DNA of 64,000 nucleotides from Mesoplasma melaleucae (GTDB lineage Bacteria > Bacillota_I > Bacilli_A > Mycoplasmatales > Mycoplasmataceae). The stretch covers positions 124,001 to 188,000 of the forward strand of contig NZ_CP024964.1 in assembly GCF_002804105.1 (NCBI RefSeq), read 5' to 3'. The position numbers were made by a program, and so were the translations under genes. Of the stretch, positions 12,547 through 23,949 are shown one piece after another; the stretch's first letter is position 1, and each line of letters starts with the position of its first letter. The notes beneath the pieces are model-generated. The model was not told the origin of the DNA. It ran no database searches and saw only the letters and a program-made list of their open reading frames with translations.

Positions 12547-13017
12547 ATGGAAAAAGAAATTATTTTAACTCAAGAAGGTATTGAAGAATTAAAACATGAA
12601 TTAAAACACTTATTAGAAGTTGTTAGACCAGAAGTAATTGAAGAATTAGTTGAAGCACGTAACCAAGGTGATTTAAGTGAAAATGCAGATTATGATGCAG
12701 CTCGTAATCGCCAAGCTGAAGTTGAAGCAAGAATTAAAGAACTTGAAGCAATGATAAGTAAAGCTAAATTAATTGAAGATGCTTCTACAACTGATGGAGC
12801 AATTAAAATTGGTTCAAAAGTAAAATTTATTATGTTAAATACTAAAAAAGAAAGAGAAGTTAAAATCGTAGGAGCTGTTGAAGCAGATCCATTTAAAAAC
12901 TTAATTTCAAATGAGTCACCAATCGCAAAAGCAATTATGGGTAAAAAAGTTGGAGAATCAGTAGAAGTTAAAGATATTAACAATCCTTACTCAATTGAAA
13001 TCAAAGAAGTTAATTAA
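12547..13017 (+). CDS. greA: Transcription elongation factor GreA
   Basis: This protein of 156 residues rescues backtracked RNA polymerase by stimulating transcript cleavage. The N-terminal coiled coil carries the tip motif RNQGDLSENADYDAAR, with the acidic residues that act in the polymerase secondary channel. The C-terminal FKBP-like domain ends in NPYSIEIKEV. Length is normal. The Shine-Dalgarno AGGAGAAG is at 12536-12543. It is a single-gene unit with its own promoter and terminator. Confidence 0.96.
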   Translation: MEKEIILTQEGIEELKHELKHLLEVVRPEVIEELVEARNQGDLSENADYDAARNRQAEVEARIKELEAMISKAKLIEDASTTDGAIKIGSKVKFIMLNTKKEREVKIVGAVEADPFKNLISNESPIAKAIMGKKVGESVEVKDINNPYSIEIKEVN

Positions 13018-13018
13018 T

Positions 13019-13045
13019 GATTACCCTTTAGGGTATTTTTATTTT
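13019..13045 (+). terminator. Rho-independent terminator of greA
   Basis: The stem TACCC / GGGTA with a TTTA loop is followed by TTTTTATTTT. Confidence 0.8.
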
Positions 13046-13056
13046 CAAGGAGTATT

Positions 13057-13929
13057 ATGAGAAATCAATCAACATTTAAAAATAATAAACCGACTATTTA
13101 TTTAGTTGGTACACCAATTGGAAATTTAGAAGATATAAGTTTTAGAGCAATTGATACATTAAAAAATGTTGATGTTATTTGTTGTGAAGATACTAGAACT
13201 AGTCAAACATTTTTAAAAAAATATAATATTAATAAAAAATTAATTTCATTACATAAGTTTAATGAAACAGAAAGAATTAAAGAATTAATTCAAGTTTTAG
13301 AGAACCAAAATAATATTGCAATTATTAGTGATGCTGGTTGTCCTGCAATTAGTGATCCAGGTGCTACATTTATTAATGAAATATTGAAAGTTTATGATTG
13401 TAATGTAACAAGTGTAAACGTTGGACCAGCATACATTCATGCAATAGTAGCTAGTGGTTATATGACAAAAGAGAATTATTTTCATGGTTTTTTAGATAGA
13501 AAATCTGAAAAAACAAAAATGAATGAGTTAAAAGAAATTATTAATAAAAATTCAAATGCTATTATTAGTTTTTATGAATCTGTTTATAGAATTCAAGACA
13601 CAGTTGCAAAATTAAAAGAAATTTTAAATCCTGCACAAAGTGTTTTAATTGGAAGAGAACTAACTAAAATTAATGAGCAATACATTCAAGGAAATATTAT
13701 TGAAGTTAACGAATTTATTCAAAGTGAAGCATTTGTGTTAAAAGGTGAATTTGTAATTGTGATAGATGCTCAAAAACAAATTAACATTGAAATTGATGAA
13801 CAAGAAATCATCACACTTGTAGAAGAACTAATTAAAGAAGGTTACAAGTTAAAACAAGCTTGTGATATTATTGGTGCTAAGATAAATAAATCAAAAAATG
13901 AGGTTTATCAAATATTTATTAAAAAGTAG
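13057..13929 (+). CDS. rsmI: 16S rRNA 2'-O-ribose C1402 methyltransferase RsmI
   Basis: This SAM-dependent methyltransferase of 290 residues belongs to the tetrapyrrole-methylase fold. Motif VGTPIGNLEDI lies near residue 17, followed by CCEDTRTS, then ISDAGCPAISDPG and VGPAYIHA, which build the cofactor pocket. It methylates the ribose of C1402 in the decoding centre together with RsmH, which is not in this window. The Shine-Dalgarno AAGGAG is at 13047-13052. It begins only 27 bases after the greA stop, past the greA terminator, so some read-through from greA is possible. Confidence 0.94.
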   Translation: MRNQSTFKNNKPTIYLVGTPIGNLEDISFRAIDTLKNVDVICCEDTRTSQTFLKKYNINKKLISLHKFNETERIKELIQVLENQNNIAIISDAGCPAISDPGATFINEILKVYDCNVTSVNVGPAYIHAIVASGYMTKENYFHGFLDRKSEKTKMNELKEIINKNSNAIISFYESVYRIQDTVAKLKEILNPAQSVLIGRELTKINEQYIQGNIIEVNEFIQSEAFVLKGEFVIVIDAQKQINIEIDEQEIITLVEELIKEGYKLKQACDIIGAKINKSKNEVYQIFIKK

Positions 13930-13937
13930 ATTTTCAA

Positions 13938-13966
13938 TTGACAAAGCAAACTAATTTTAAGATAAT
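13938..13966 (+). promoter_or_regulatory. tRNA-His promoter (-35 and -10)
   Basis: TTGACA at 13938-13943, a 17-base spacer and GATAAT at 13961-13966. This is the best sigma-A-type promoter in the window, and it lies 18 bases before the tRNA. Confidence 0.85.
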
Positions 13967-13984
13967 AAAAACGTTATCTTTTAT

Positions 13985-14061
13985 GGCGCCGGTGGTGAAG
14001 TGGTTAACACATCAGGTTGTGGCTCTGACATTCGCGGGTTCAATTCCCGTTCGGCGCCCCA
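13985..14061 (+). tRNA. trnH: tRNA-His (anticodon GTG), CCA encoded
   Basis: A full cloverleaf is visible. The extra G at position -1 (13985) pairs with C73 (14058), the histidine identity hallmark. The acceptor stem GCGCCGG pairs with TCGGCGC. The D-arm is present, the anticodon stem TCAGG / TCTGA encloses a TTGTGGC loop with anticodon GTG, and the T-arm GCGGG / CCCGT encloses TTCAATT. The CCA end is encoded at 14059-14061. The high GC content contrasts with its surroundings. It stands alone with its own promoter and terminator. Confidence 0.97.
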
Positions 14062-14074
14062 TTAAGTAAAAAAA

Positions 14075-14102
14075 CAAGCAGGTAGCAATACCTGCTTTTA
14101 AT
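14075..14102 (+). terminator. Terminator downstream of tRNA-His
   Basis: AAGCAGGTA / TACCTGCTT with a GCAA loop and a TTTTAATTT tail. The left arm is preceded by an A-run, so it could act on the opposite strand too, where the rhodanese remnant ends. Confidence 0.8.
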
Positions 14103-14395
14103 TTATCCCGTATAATCTGACAAGCAGAACATAAACATTTGCATAGCCTTTTTGATGATAAGTCTTTGCTGTTAATCTACTTCTTCAACCATAATTACAA
14201 ACAATAATTAATTTTTCATTTTTATCTGGAAAGAAAGTATCAGCTTTATGGATAACTTGTGATATGGGAATTATAAGAACCAGCGTAACTTAATCCTGTC
14301 ATTTTATCTTCGCTAGGATTACGAACATCAATTACTTTATAACTTTCATCTACTAATTTGTAAAATGTATCTTTATTTATTTCGCAATTATTCAT
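14098..14395 (-). pseudogene. Rhodanese-like sulfurtransferase, frameshifted
   Basis: On the minus strand an ATG at 14395 opens a single-domain rhodanese: FYKLVDESYKVIDVRNPSE, then AGSYN. The frame then breaks near 14265 and continues in another frame as IPISQVIHKADTFFPDKNEKLIIVCNYGWRSRLTA, ending at 14098. The active-site loop CNYGWRS with its catalytic Cys is intact. Only one frame change, of one or two bases, separates the halves, so this is either a young pseudogene or a base error. Length (about 100 residues) fits a PspE/GlpE-type domain. Nothing else is visible in the 14.1-14.4 kb gap. Confidence 0.75.
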
Positions 14396-14468
14396 ATTAA
14401 AATCTTTTTTATATAAATATTATCTCAGTTATAAGTTAAAATAATTAAAAGAATAATGTGGAGGGTTT

Positions 14469-14909
14469 ATGAAAAGAATATATATCGGAAATGATCATAC
14501 AGCAATTGAAATGAAGAATGCTATTAAAAAACATTTAATTGAAAATGGTTATGAAGTTGTTGATGTAGGTAATAATGATGGAAATTCATGTAACTATGCA
14601 AATATTGGTATTACTTTAGCAGAAGCAGTTGTTGCTGATAAGGATAGTAAAGGAATTGCATTGTGTGGAACAGGAATTGGAATAAGCATTGCAGCTAACA
14701 AAGTTCAAGGAGCTAGAGCTGGATTAGTTTATGAAGTTCAAACAGCTGAATTAACAAGACAACATAATAATGCAAACATTTTAGCAACAGGAGCAAGATT
14801 AATTGCAGTTGATAAAGCAATTTTATTAGTTGACACTTTCTTAAATACAGAATTTGAAGGTGGAAGACATCATGAAAGAGTAGGAACATTAGATGAGTAC
14901 AATAAATAA
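14469..14909 (+). CDS. rpiB: Ribose-5-phosphate isomerase B
   Basis: This enzyme of 146 residues interconverts ribose 5-phosphate and ribulose 5-phosphate in the non-oxidative pentose phosphate pathway. The N-terminal [16 protein letters not shown] is the RpiB/LacAB start (a phosphate-binding Asp-His), and [16 protein letters not shown] carries the active-site Cys and anion-binding loop. The Shine-Dalgarno GGAGGG is at 14461-14466 and a TAAAAT -10 candidate at 14437-14442. Its 3' end overlaps glyA by 17 bases, so the two are likely cotranscribed and translationally coupled. Confidence 0.94.
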   Translation: MKRIYIGNDHTAIEMKNAIKKHLIENGYEVVDVGNNDGNSCNYANIGITLAEAVVADKDSKGIALCGTGIGISIAANKVQGARAGLVYEVQTAELTRQHNNANILATGARLIAVDKAILLVDTFLNTEFEGGRHHERVGTLDEYNK

Positions 14910-16143
14910 AAATATCTTAGAATCACTAAGAAAAGAATTAAAAAGACAACAAGAACATATTGAATTAATAGCAAGTGAAAATTATGTTAGTGACGCAGTT
15001 TTACAATTATCAGGAAGTATATTAACTAATAAATATGCTGAAGGATACCCAGATAAAAGATATTATGGTGGATGTGAATTTGTTGATCAAATTGAAAAAC
15101 AAGGAATTGAGTTAGCTAAAAAAATCTTTAATGCAGAACATGCTAACTTACAACCACACTCAGGTAGTCAAGCAAACGAAGCTGTTTATCGTGCACTATT
15201 AAAAAATGGCGATAAAATTGTTTCAATGAGTTTAGATGCTGGTGGTCACTTAACACATGGATATCCTATTAATTTTTCAGGAAACAATTATGATTTTAAA
15301 TTTTATGGAGTAAACAAAGAAACAGAAGAAATTGATTTTGATGAAGTAAGAAAAGTTGTTTTAGAACATCAACCAAAATTGATTGTGGCTGGAGCAAGTG
15401 CTTACTCAAGAATTATTGACTTTAAAAAATTTAAAGAAATTGCTGACGAAGTTGGAGCATTATTAATGGTTGATATGGCTCACATCGCTGGTTTAGTTGC
15501 TGGTGGAGTTCATCCTAATCCAATGGAATATGCTGATGTAGTTACAACAACAACACATAAAACATTAAGAGGAGCAAGAGGAGGAATGATTTTATCAAAA
15601 GCTGAAATTGGTAAAAAAATTGATTCTGCTGTATTCCCAGGTACACAAGGTGGACCATTAGAAAATCAAATCGCTGGTAAAGTACAAGCATTATATGAAG
15701 CTGATACTTCAGAATTCAAAGCTTATGCAAAACAAGTAGTTGAAAATTCAAAAGCCTTTGCAGCAGCCCTTGCAGATAATGGAATGCGTTTAATTGCAAA
15801 CGGTTCAGACAATCACTTAATTAATTTAGATGTTAAAAACACGTTAAATGTAACAGGTAAAGATGCAGAAAAAATTCTTGAAAGCATTGGAATTGTTTCA
15901 AACAAAAATATGATTCCATTTGACACTGAAAAACCATTTGTAACAAGTGGTATTAGAGTTGGAACAGCTGCAATGACAACGCGTGGATTCAAAGAAAAAG
16001 AATTTATTGAAGTTGCAAGAATTATTGCTAGTGCTTTAAAAGATCAATCACAAAGTAATTTAGATAAGCTTGCAAAAGAAGTAGCAAGTTTATGTAAGTC
16101 ATTCCCAATTTATGAGCATTTATCAGAACATTTATCATATTAA
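14893..16143 (+). CDS. glyA: Serine hydroxymethyltransferase
   Basis: This PLP enzyme of 416 residues makes glycine and 5,10-methylene-tetrahydrofolate from serine. [10 protein letters not shown] near residue 24, the cofactor lysine K223 in [14 protein letters not shown], and [13 protein letters not shown] are all canonical. Length is normal. The ATG lies inside the end of rpiB, with a TAGGA Shine-Dalgarno at 14881-14885. The frame has no internal TGA, which is consistent with a protein low in Trp. Confidence 0.97.
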   Translation: MSTINKNILESLRKELKRQQEHIELIASENYVSDAVLQLSGSILTNKYAEGYPDKRYYGGCEFVDQIEKQGIELAKKIFNAEHANLQPHSGSQANEAVYRALLKNGDKIVSMSLDAGGHLTHGYPINFSGNNYDFKFYGVNKETEEIDFDEVRKVVLEHQPKLIVAGASAYSRIIDFKKFKEIADEVGALLMVDMAHIAGLVAGGVHPNPMEYADVVTTTTHKTLRGARGGMILSKAEIGKKIDSAVFPGTQGGPLENQIAGKVQALYEADTSEFKAYAKQVVENSKAFAAALADNGMRLIANGSDNHLINLDVKNTLNVTGKDAEKILESIGIVSNKNMIPFDTEKPFVTSGIRVGTAAMTTRGFKEKEFIEVARIIASALKDQSQSNLDKLAKEVASLCKSFPIYEHLSEHLSY

Positions 16144-16148
16144 TGCTT

Positions 16149-16154
16149 TATAAT
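16149..16154 (+). promoter_or_regulatory. upp promoter -10 element
   Basis: A TATAAT begins 6 bases after the glyA stop and 34 bases before the upp ATG. No clear -35 is seen within the end of glyA. Confidence 0.55.
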
Positions 16155-16187
16155 ATTAATAATTTGTACAAATAGGGGGAAATAAAT

Positions 16188-16811
16188 ATGACATTTACAG
16201 AATTAAAACATCCGCTAATAATTGATAAATTATCAAGAATGCGTAAAAAGGAAACATCATCAAAAGATTTTAGAGAGAACCTTAATGAAATTGCTCAATT
16301 AATGGTTTATGAAATTTTTAGAGATTTAGAATTAGAACCAATTGAAATTGAAACACCAATGACAAAAACAACAGGTTATACAATTGATAAACCAATTGTG
16401 TTAGTTCCAATTTTAAGAGCAGGAATAGGAATGCTTGATGGAATTCAAAAATTAATTCCAACAGCAAAAGTTGCTCACGTTGGTTTATATAGAGATGAAG
16501 AAACTTTAGAGATTCACCAATACTTTGCAAAGAAAACAGAAGACATCGATAAGAGTTATATAATTATTGTTGATCCAATGCTTGCAACAGGTGGAAGTGC
16601 AATCAAAGCAATTGATATTGTTAAAAGTTGAGGGGTTAAAAATATTAAGTTTGTTTGTTTAGTAGCAGTTGAACCAGGAATTTCAAATGTATTAAAGAAA
16701 CATCCAGATGTAGAAATATATGCAGCTTCAAAAGATGAGAAGCTTTCTGATAAAGGTTATATAGTTCCAGGTCTTGGAGATGCTGGAGATAGAATATTTG
16801 GTACAAAATAA
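16188..16811 (+). CDS. upp: Uracil phosphoribosyltransferase
   Basis: This salvage enzyme of 207 residues converts uracil and PRPP to UMP. The PRPP-binding motif [11 protein letters not shown] is at about 127-137, and the C-terminal [14 protein letters not shown] is the uracil-binding hallmark. A TGA-Trp at 16629 splits the frame under the standard code. The Shine-Dalgarno AGGGGGAA is at 16173-16180. It is a single gene between glyA and the ATP synthase operon, an arrangement (glyA-upp-atp) also seen in Firmicutes. Confidence 0.97.
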
Positions 16812-16828
16812 AATAGAAATTTTCTTTC

Positions 16829-16858
16829 AAAAAAACTCCCATAATTGGAGTTTTTTTA
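16829..16858 (+). terminator. Rho-independent terminator of upp
   Basis: AAAAAAACTCC / GGAGTTTTTTT with a 7-base loop. The A-run and T-run make it potentially bidirectional. Confidence 0.9.
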
Positions 16859-16935
16859 CTTTTCATGATTTGGTTTCATTTTTTTCATATAGGAGTAGAA
16901 TATTATAGAACGTAGTAGACGAGGTGACTACTTAT

Positions 16936-17331
16936 ATGGAATTAAAAAGTATTTATAAAAACTGAGTCAAAAGTTCAACATGATTTATTATAATAACAAT
17001 GATTTTTTTAACGGGAATAACAATCTTGTTGTTGTTTGCGTTAAAAATTATTAATTATAATTGACTAACAGGTTGAATTTTAGGTTTTACTTCATTTTTA
17101 GTTGGTATTTTTATTAGCAAAAAGTCAGTTAAGCTTTTGCTGGAGAATGAAAATCACTTTTTATTTTACTTTTTCTTTTTATTAAGATTAGGCATTTACG
17201 CTGCTCCGTTATTTATTGCTTTTTTTAATAACAACGTTATTTTTGATTACAAAGGTGTGTTAATTGGTCTTAGCCCAATTCTACTATTACTATTTACTAA
17301 CCAAAAGATCTTGAATATAACAAGTTATTAA
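16936..17331 (+). CDS. Small membrane protein heading the ATP synthase operon (AtpI-like position)
   Basis: This protein of 131 residues is built almost entirely of hydrophobic helices (about four transmembrane segments). It occupies the slot where AtpI/MG406-type proteins sit, just before the a subunit. Short charged ends (MELKSIYKNWVK) flank the helices. AtpI-like proteins are thought to help assemble the c-ring or handle Mg2+; that role here is inferred from position only. The Shine-Dalgarno GAGGTGA is at 16921-16927 and a TATTAT -10 candidate at 16901-16906. TGA-Trp codons break the frame in its first half. Confidence 0.75.
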
Positions 17332-17351
17332 AAATTTAAGGAGGGTTCAAA

Positions 17352-18191
17352 TTGGACAATATGCTTGAAGGAGTATGAAAATTTACTAGTCAATTTAGTG
17401 CAATTATCATAACCACAATTATTATTTGTGCTATTTGTATTACTTATAACATTAAAGTGAGAGGACAAGAAGAAGACAAAGAACTATCAGGGTTAATTGT
17501 TATTGTTGATATGTTTATTTTATCAGTTGAAAACTTAGTTGTTTCAATTATGGGAAAAAACTATCGTAAATTAACTCCATACTTCTTATACATTTGCTTG
17601 TATATTGTAGTTGGTTCACTGGTATCATTACTTGGTTTTGAATCACCATCTTCTTCATATACAATTACTTTATCAATGGCTTTCGTTACTTTTGTGATGA
17701 TTTATTACTTTGCGTTTAAGTATCAAAAATGAGCTTATTTAAAAAAATATATAAACCCAATTGAAATATTCACACAATTTACACCATTGTTATCTATGTC
17801 ATTCCGTCTATTTGGAAACTTATTAGGGGGATCAATTATTTTAGGATTAGTGTACGCAATGTTCATTGGATTCCAAAGTAGTTGAGCACATGGAACAATT
17901 AGTTTTGGTGACGAAGGAATGCACTGACCAAGCTTTGGTATTTGAAATGCCGCTGCTTTAGGTGGAGATGCTTGAAAGATGCAGTATACATACTGATGAT
18001 CAGGGGTTAACATTTTCACAAGTGTGATAACACCATTCTTACATATGTACTTTGATATGTTTGACGCTGTTATTCAGGCTGTTGTATTTACAATGTTATC
18101 ACTTTCATACTGAGCAGAAGGTATGGGAGAAGAACAAGAGTTAACTCATAAAGATGAGGAAAAAATAGTTCAAAAAAAACTCATAAATTAA
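17352..18191 (+). CDS. atpB: F1Fo ATP synthase subunit a
   Basis: This membrane proton-channel subunit has 279 residues. The motif SMSFRLFGNLLGG holds the essential Arg that faces the c-ring. About five to six transmembrane helices are visible, and the tail is charged and Lys/Glu-rich. The start is taken as TTG 17352 because GGAGGG at 17340-17345 is about 7 bases upstream; the alternative ATG 17361 would be 16 bases from it. Several TGA-Trp codons occur. The gene is 20 bases after the small membrane protein and 44 bases before atpE. Confidence 0.93.
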
Positions 18192-18235
18192 AAAAAATAG
18201 AATTACAAAAATAAAATAAAAGGAGATTATTATAT

Positions 18236-18550
18236 ATGTTATTTACAGATTACATGGCAAATTTTTTAGTAGGATACTTTAGTGTATTATCAAGTATTTT
18301 ACCTTTATTAGCAGAAACTACAACAACAGGAGATGGTCTTAAATTATTAGGAGCCGGAGTTGCTATTGTTGGGGTTGCTGGAGCAGGAATCGGACAAGGA
18401 GCTGTAGGACAAGGTGCATGTATGGCAATTGGAAGAAACCCAGAAATGGCACCAAAAATTACTTCAACTATGATTATTGCAGCAGGGATTGCAGAATCAG
18501 GTGCTATTTATGCATTAGTTGTTGCTATCTTATTAATTTTCGTAGCTTAA
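18236..18550 (+). CDS. atpE: F1Fo ATP synthase subunit c
   Basis: This proteolipid of 104 residues forms the rotor ring. Two helices form a hairpin: a Gly-rich first helix ([22 protein letters not shown]), the polar loop GRNPE, and a second helix [17 protein letters not shown] with the ion-binding Glu87. It is longer than the usual 70-80 residues because of about 30 extra N-terminal residues, a common Mollicutes feature. The Shine-Dalgarno AAAGGAG is at 18219-18225. Confidence 0.96.
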   Translation: MLFTDYMANFLVGYFSVLSSILPLLAETTTTGDGLKLLGAGVAIVGVAGAGIGQGAVGQGACMAIGRNPEMAPKITSTMIIAAGIAESGAIYALVVAILLIFVA

Positions 18551-18580
18551 GAAATAAAAGAAGAAAGAAGGGTGTTTTAA

Positions 18581-19114
18581 ATGACAATTTTCGCAGAAAC
18601 ACAAACAGCTGGAGTTCCAGAAATCATAACATCTTTATTTCCTAACTTCCCAAATTTTATTGCGCACTTTATAGCTACAATTGTTTTAGTAGTAATACTA
18701 TGAAAATTGATGTATAAACCATTTAGAAAAACTATTAAAGATAGAAGAAATAAAATAAATGAATTATTAAGCGAAGTTGTGCAAAAACAAACAGAAGCAA
18801 ATATTGGTGTTAAAAAAGCCGAAGCATTATTGCAAGACGCTAAAACTGAATCTTCATTAATTATTCAAACTTCAAAAGTTGATGCTGATATTCAAAAAAC
18901 TCACATCATCACTGAAGCACACAAATACGCTGATATTATTAAGAATCAAGCAGAAAAAGATATCGCTCAAGAAAGATCAAGAGTTGAAGCAGAAATCAAA
19001 AAAACAATAGTAAATGTTGCATTTGATGCTGCTGAACAAATATTACAAAAAGAAATTAATAAAACAAAAAACAAACAAATTGTTGATGAGTTTATTGAAA
19101 ACCTAGATAAATAA
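18581..19114 (+). CDS. atpF: F1Fo ATP synthase subunit b
   Basis: This is the peripheral stalk subunit, 177 residues long. One N-terminal transmembrane helix (FIAHFIATIVLVVILW, about 26-41) precedes a long charged coiled coil that reaches F1. A Shine-Dalgarno AAGAAGGG precedes the ATG. A TGA-Trp at about 18701 hides the first 40 residues under the standard code. Some Mollicutes b subunits are lipoproteins with a signal peptide; this one has none visible. It ends 2 bases before atpH. Confidence 0.94.
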
Positions 19115-19116
19115 TT

Positions 19117-19668
19117 ATGGTTTTAAAAGACAACGTTATTGATAATTGAGCGAATGCTTTAACAAAAATTGCTGTAAAAGAAAACAAAGTCAAAAAAATG
19201 CTTGAACAATCACACGTGCTTATTGAAGCACTTAAAAATAAAAATGAATTTGTTGACATTCTTACTTTTAAAGCAGCACATGATGAAGAAAAAAGAATAA
19301 AAATTATTGATGATACTTTTGGGCAATTTAAAATTGATCAGGATATCATGAATGCATTTAAAATATTAGTGCATATGCAAGCATTTGTTAATGCAAGAGA
19401 TATTTTAAAAAGATTAAGAGGAAAACTTGTTGAATTAGACAATATGACTTATGGAGTTATTTGATCAACTGAAGAAATTTCAGCTGCTCAAATTAAAGAA
19501 ATTGAAGAAAAAATTTCTAAGAAAATTAATAAAGAGGTTAAATTAATAAATAAAATTGACCCTAAATTAATTGCAGGTATTCAAGTAGTTGTTCATAACA
19601 AAGTTTATGATGGCTCAGTAAGAAGTAAACTTGATGAAATGAAATATCAAGTAATGAAAGAAAAATAG
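19117..19668 (+). CDS. atpH: F1Fo ATP synthase subunit delta
   Basis: This protein of 183 residues caps F1 and joins it to subunit b. It has a helical N-terminal domain (VIDNWANALTKIAVKEN) and the conserved C-terminal stretch KLINKIDPKLIAGIQVVVHNKVYDGSVRSKL. Length is normal. The ATG follows the atpF stop by 2 bases and translation is probably coupled. TGA-Trp codons occur at 19147 and 19462. Confidence 0.93.
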
Positions 19669-19680
19669 GAGGTTTAATAT

Positions 19681-21258
19681 ATGGCATTAAATATTAAAGA
19701 AATCTCTGAAGTAATTGAAAAACAAATTAAGAACTATGGTAAAGATATTATCGAAGCAGAGCAAGGTAGTGTAGTTACTATTGGGGATGGTGTTTCTTTA
19801 ATTTATGGATTAGACAAAGCTTTAATGGGTGAATTATTAATTTTCCCTAACGATGTTTATGGTATGGTTTTAAGTCTTGAAGAAGGAGCAGTTGGTGCTG
19901 TTATTCTTGGGGATTACAAACTTATCAAAGAAGGTGACACTGTTAAACGTACTGGTAAAGTTGTTGAAACACCTGTTGGTGATGCAATGGTTGGTAGAGT
20001 TGTTAACGCATTAGGTCAAGCAATTGACAATAATGGACCAATCAAAACTAAAAAATCTAAACCAGTTGAAAGAATCGCAACTGGAGTTATGGCACGTAAA
20101 TCAGTTAGTCAACCTTTAGAAACAGGAATTTTAGGAATTGATGCATCTATTCCAATTGGTAAAGGTCAACGTGAGTTAGTTATTGGTGACCGTCAAACTG
20201 GTAAAACAGCTGTTGCAATTGATACAATCATTAACCAAAAAGGTAAAAATGTTAAATGTATCTATGTATCAATCGGACAAAAAGATTCAACAATTGCCCA
20301 AGTTGTTGAAAAACTTAAAAAATTTGGTGCAATGGAATATACTACTGTTGTTAACGCAGGAGCTAGTGATCCAGCACCATTACAATACTTAGCACCTTAT
20401 ACTGGTGTTACTATTGGGGAAGAATGAATGGAAAATGGAGAAGACGTTTTAATTGTTTATGATGACTTATCAAAACATGCGGTAGCTTACCGTGAAATGT
20501 CTCTATTATTAAGAAGACCACCAGGTCGTGAAGCTTACCCTGGGGATGTATTCTACTTACACTCACGTTTATTAGAAAGAGCAGCAAGAGTTAATGAAAA
20601 ATTTGGTGGTGGTTCAATTACTGCTTTACCAATCATTGAAACTCAAGCAAGTGATATTTCAGCATATATTCCAACAAATGTTATTTCAATTACTGATGGA
20701 CAAATTTTCTTATCAAGTGATTTATTTATGGCAGGTATTAGACCAGCTATTAATATTGGTCCTTCTGTTTCAAGAGTTGGTTCTTCAGCACAAATTAAAG
20801 CTGTTAAACAAGTTTCAGGAACATTGAAATTAGAATTAGCACAATACTATGAATTAGAAGCCTTTGCAAAATTTGGTTCAGATTTAGATGAATCAACAAA
20901 AGCAACTTTAGATCATGGTGCAAGAATTATTCAAATGTTAGTTCAACGTCAATATTCACCATTAAGTCAAATTGATCAAGCGATTATTTTATTTGCAATT
21001 AAATCTCACTTAATTAAATGAATTCCTTTAGAAAACATTAGAGATTTTAAATCAGAAATAATTACATGCTTCAACAATGAAAAAGAAGCCAAAAAATTAA
21101 AAGCAGAATTAACTAAATTACAAGAATGAAATGCAGATCTTGAAAATGGAATTCAAAAAGAAATTGAAAAATTAGTTGTAAAATTCACTTCTTCTTTAAA
21201 AAACTACAACTCAGCTTTATTTGGGGATGTAAAAGAATTTAAAAAAATAGGTAACTAA
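19681..21258 (+). CDS. atpA: F1Fo ATP synthase subunit alpha
   Basis: This is the non-catalytic nucleotide-binding F1 subunit, 525 residues long. It has the N-terminal beta-barrel, Walker A GDRQTGKT at 169-176, and the family signature [17 protein letters not shown]. The Shine-Dalgarno AGGAGG is at 19667-19672. Trp is TGA at 20425 and in the last third. The stop and the atpG start overlap as TAATG. Confidence 0.98.
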
Positions 21259-22106
21259 TGGCAAATTTAAGTAATTTAAAAACAGAAATTTTAAATACAA
21301 GAGATATTGGTAAAATTACAAATGCGATGCAATTAGTTGCAAGTGCAAAATTACGTCGTATTGGTAAAAAAGTTACTGAGACTCAAGAATACGTATTTGA
21401 AGTTTACTCAATTTTTAATGAAATAATTAAACATTCAAGTGAATCAATTTATTTAAAAAATTCTACTAATGATATTAAAAAAACTTTATGAGTTGTTGTT
21501 AACTCAAATTTAGGTTTATGTGGTGGTTATAACACTAACGTTAATAAATTAGTAATAAGTAATTTCAAAAAAGAAGATCAAATATATGCTATTGGATCAA
21601 AAGCTGTTTCAGCTTACAATAGTAAAAAATTAAAAATTAAAAATGAATGTGCTAGTGTTGATATTGATTTCACACTAGAACAAGCAAAACAAATTGGAAA
21701 CGAATTGTTAAGTTATTATTCAAGTGGAGAGTTTGATGAAATTCAAATTGTTTACACTAAGTTTATTAATAACGTAACATTTGAACCAACAATCTTAAGA
21801 GTATTTCCAATTATTAAAGATGATACTCAAGAAATAACTTCAAGCAGCTACTATAGTTTTGAACCAAGTGCTGAAGAAGTTTTAAATAACGCTGTTACAT
21901 TGTATTTAAGTACTATTATTTTTGGAACAATTGTTGAATCACAAGTTAGTGAACAAGCAAGCCGAAGATTAGCGATGGAAAATGCAACAAACAACGGAAA
22001 AGAATTAGAATATAATTTAAGTATTAAATACAATCGTGAAAGACAAGCATCAATTACACAAGAAATATCAGAAATTGTTTCTGGTGCTAATGCTTTAATG
22101 GAATAG
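21258..22106 (+). CDS. atpG: F1Fo ATP synthase subunit gamma
   Basis: This is the central rotor shaft, 282 residues long. The N-terminal helix (RDIGKITNAMQLVASAKLR) and the C-terminal helix (ASRRLAMENATNNGKELEYNLSIKYNRERQASITQEISEI) form the coiled coil; NSNLGLCGGYNTN is the conserved loop of the globular part. It overlaps atpA by 1 base. A TGA-Trp at 21489 splits the frame. Confidence 0.97.
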
Positions 22107-23552
<1,446 letters not shown>

Positions 23553-23561
23553 GTGAATGTA

Positions 23562-23861
23562 ATGGCAATTAATTTAATAATTACAACTCCTAATGGGAAG
23601 TTCATTGATAATAAACAAGTTGATATTATCAATTTAAAAACTATTGATGGAGATATTGGAGTATTAGGAAATATGTCACCTTTGGTTACAGCTTTAAAAA
23701 TTGGTAATATGAATTTTAAAGCTAATAACGAAACTCATTGAATTCACTTACATAGAGGCCTAGCAATAATTAACGCAATAGAATGTAAGATCATTACAGA
23801 AAGATTATATTTGGTTGATCAGAGTGGTACTAAACTACCTACACCAGATAAATTAAATTAA
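23562..23861 (+). CDS. atpC: F1Fo ATP synthase subunit epsilon, short form
   Basis: This subunit has only 99 residues against a usual 130-140. The whole visible protein is the N-terminal beta-sandwich that clamps gamma (LIITTPNGKFIDNKQVDIINLKTIDGDIGVLGNMSPLVTALKIG). The two C-terminal helices that inhibit ATP hydrolysis are missing; the frame ends in LPTPDKLN. An in-frame GTG at 23553 abuts the atpD stop; ATG 23562 was chosen because AGGTGA at 23551-23556 sits upstream as Shine-Dalgarno. A TGA-Trp at 23739 is included. It is the last gene of the operon. Confidence 0.92.
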
Positions 23862-23865
23862 ATAT

Positions 23866-23900
23866 AAAAAGCTTTACTTGATGTGGTAAAGCTTTTATTT
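23866..23900 (+). terminator. Terminator of the ATP synthase operon
   Basis: AAAAGCTTTAC / GTAAAGCTTTT (with a short mismatched centre, TTGATGTG) followed by ATTTT. Strong stem. Confidence 0.85.
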
Positions 23901-23921
23901 TGCTATTTTAGTTATTAAGCA

Positions 23922-23927
23922 TATAAT
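23922..23927 (+). promoter_or_regulatory. ohr promoter -10 element
   Basis: TATAAT lies 22 bases before the ohr ATG, between the ATP synthase terminator and the gene. No strong -35. Confidence 0.6.
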
Positions 23928-23949
23928 TAAAACATATAAAGGAGTTACT

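Noticed and set aside
18418-18645. Plus-strand frame overlapping atpE and atpF
   Set aside because: Out of frame with both genes, full of Arg/Asn/Tyr, with no Shine-Dalgarno; an alternative-frame shadow.
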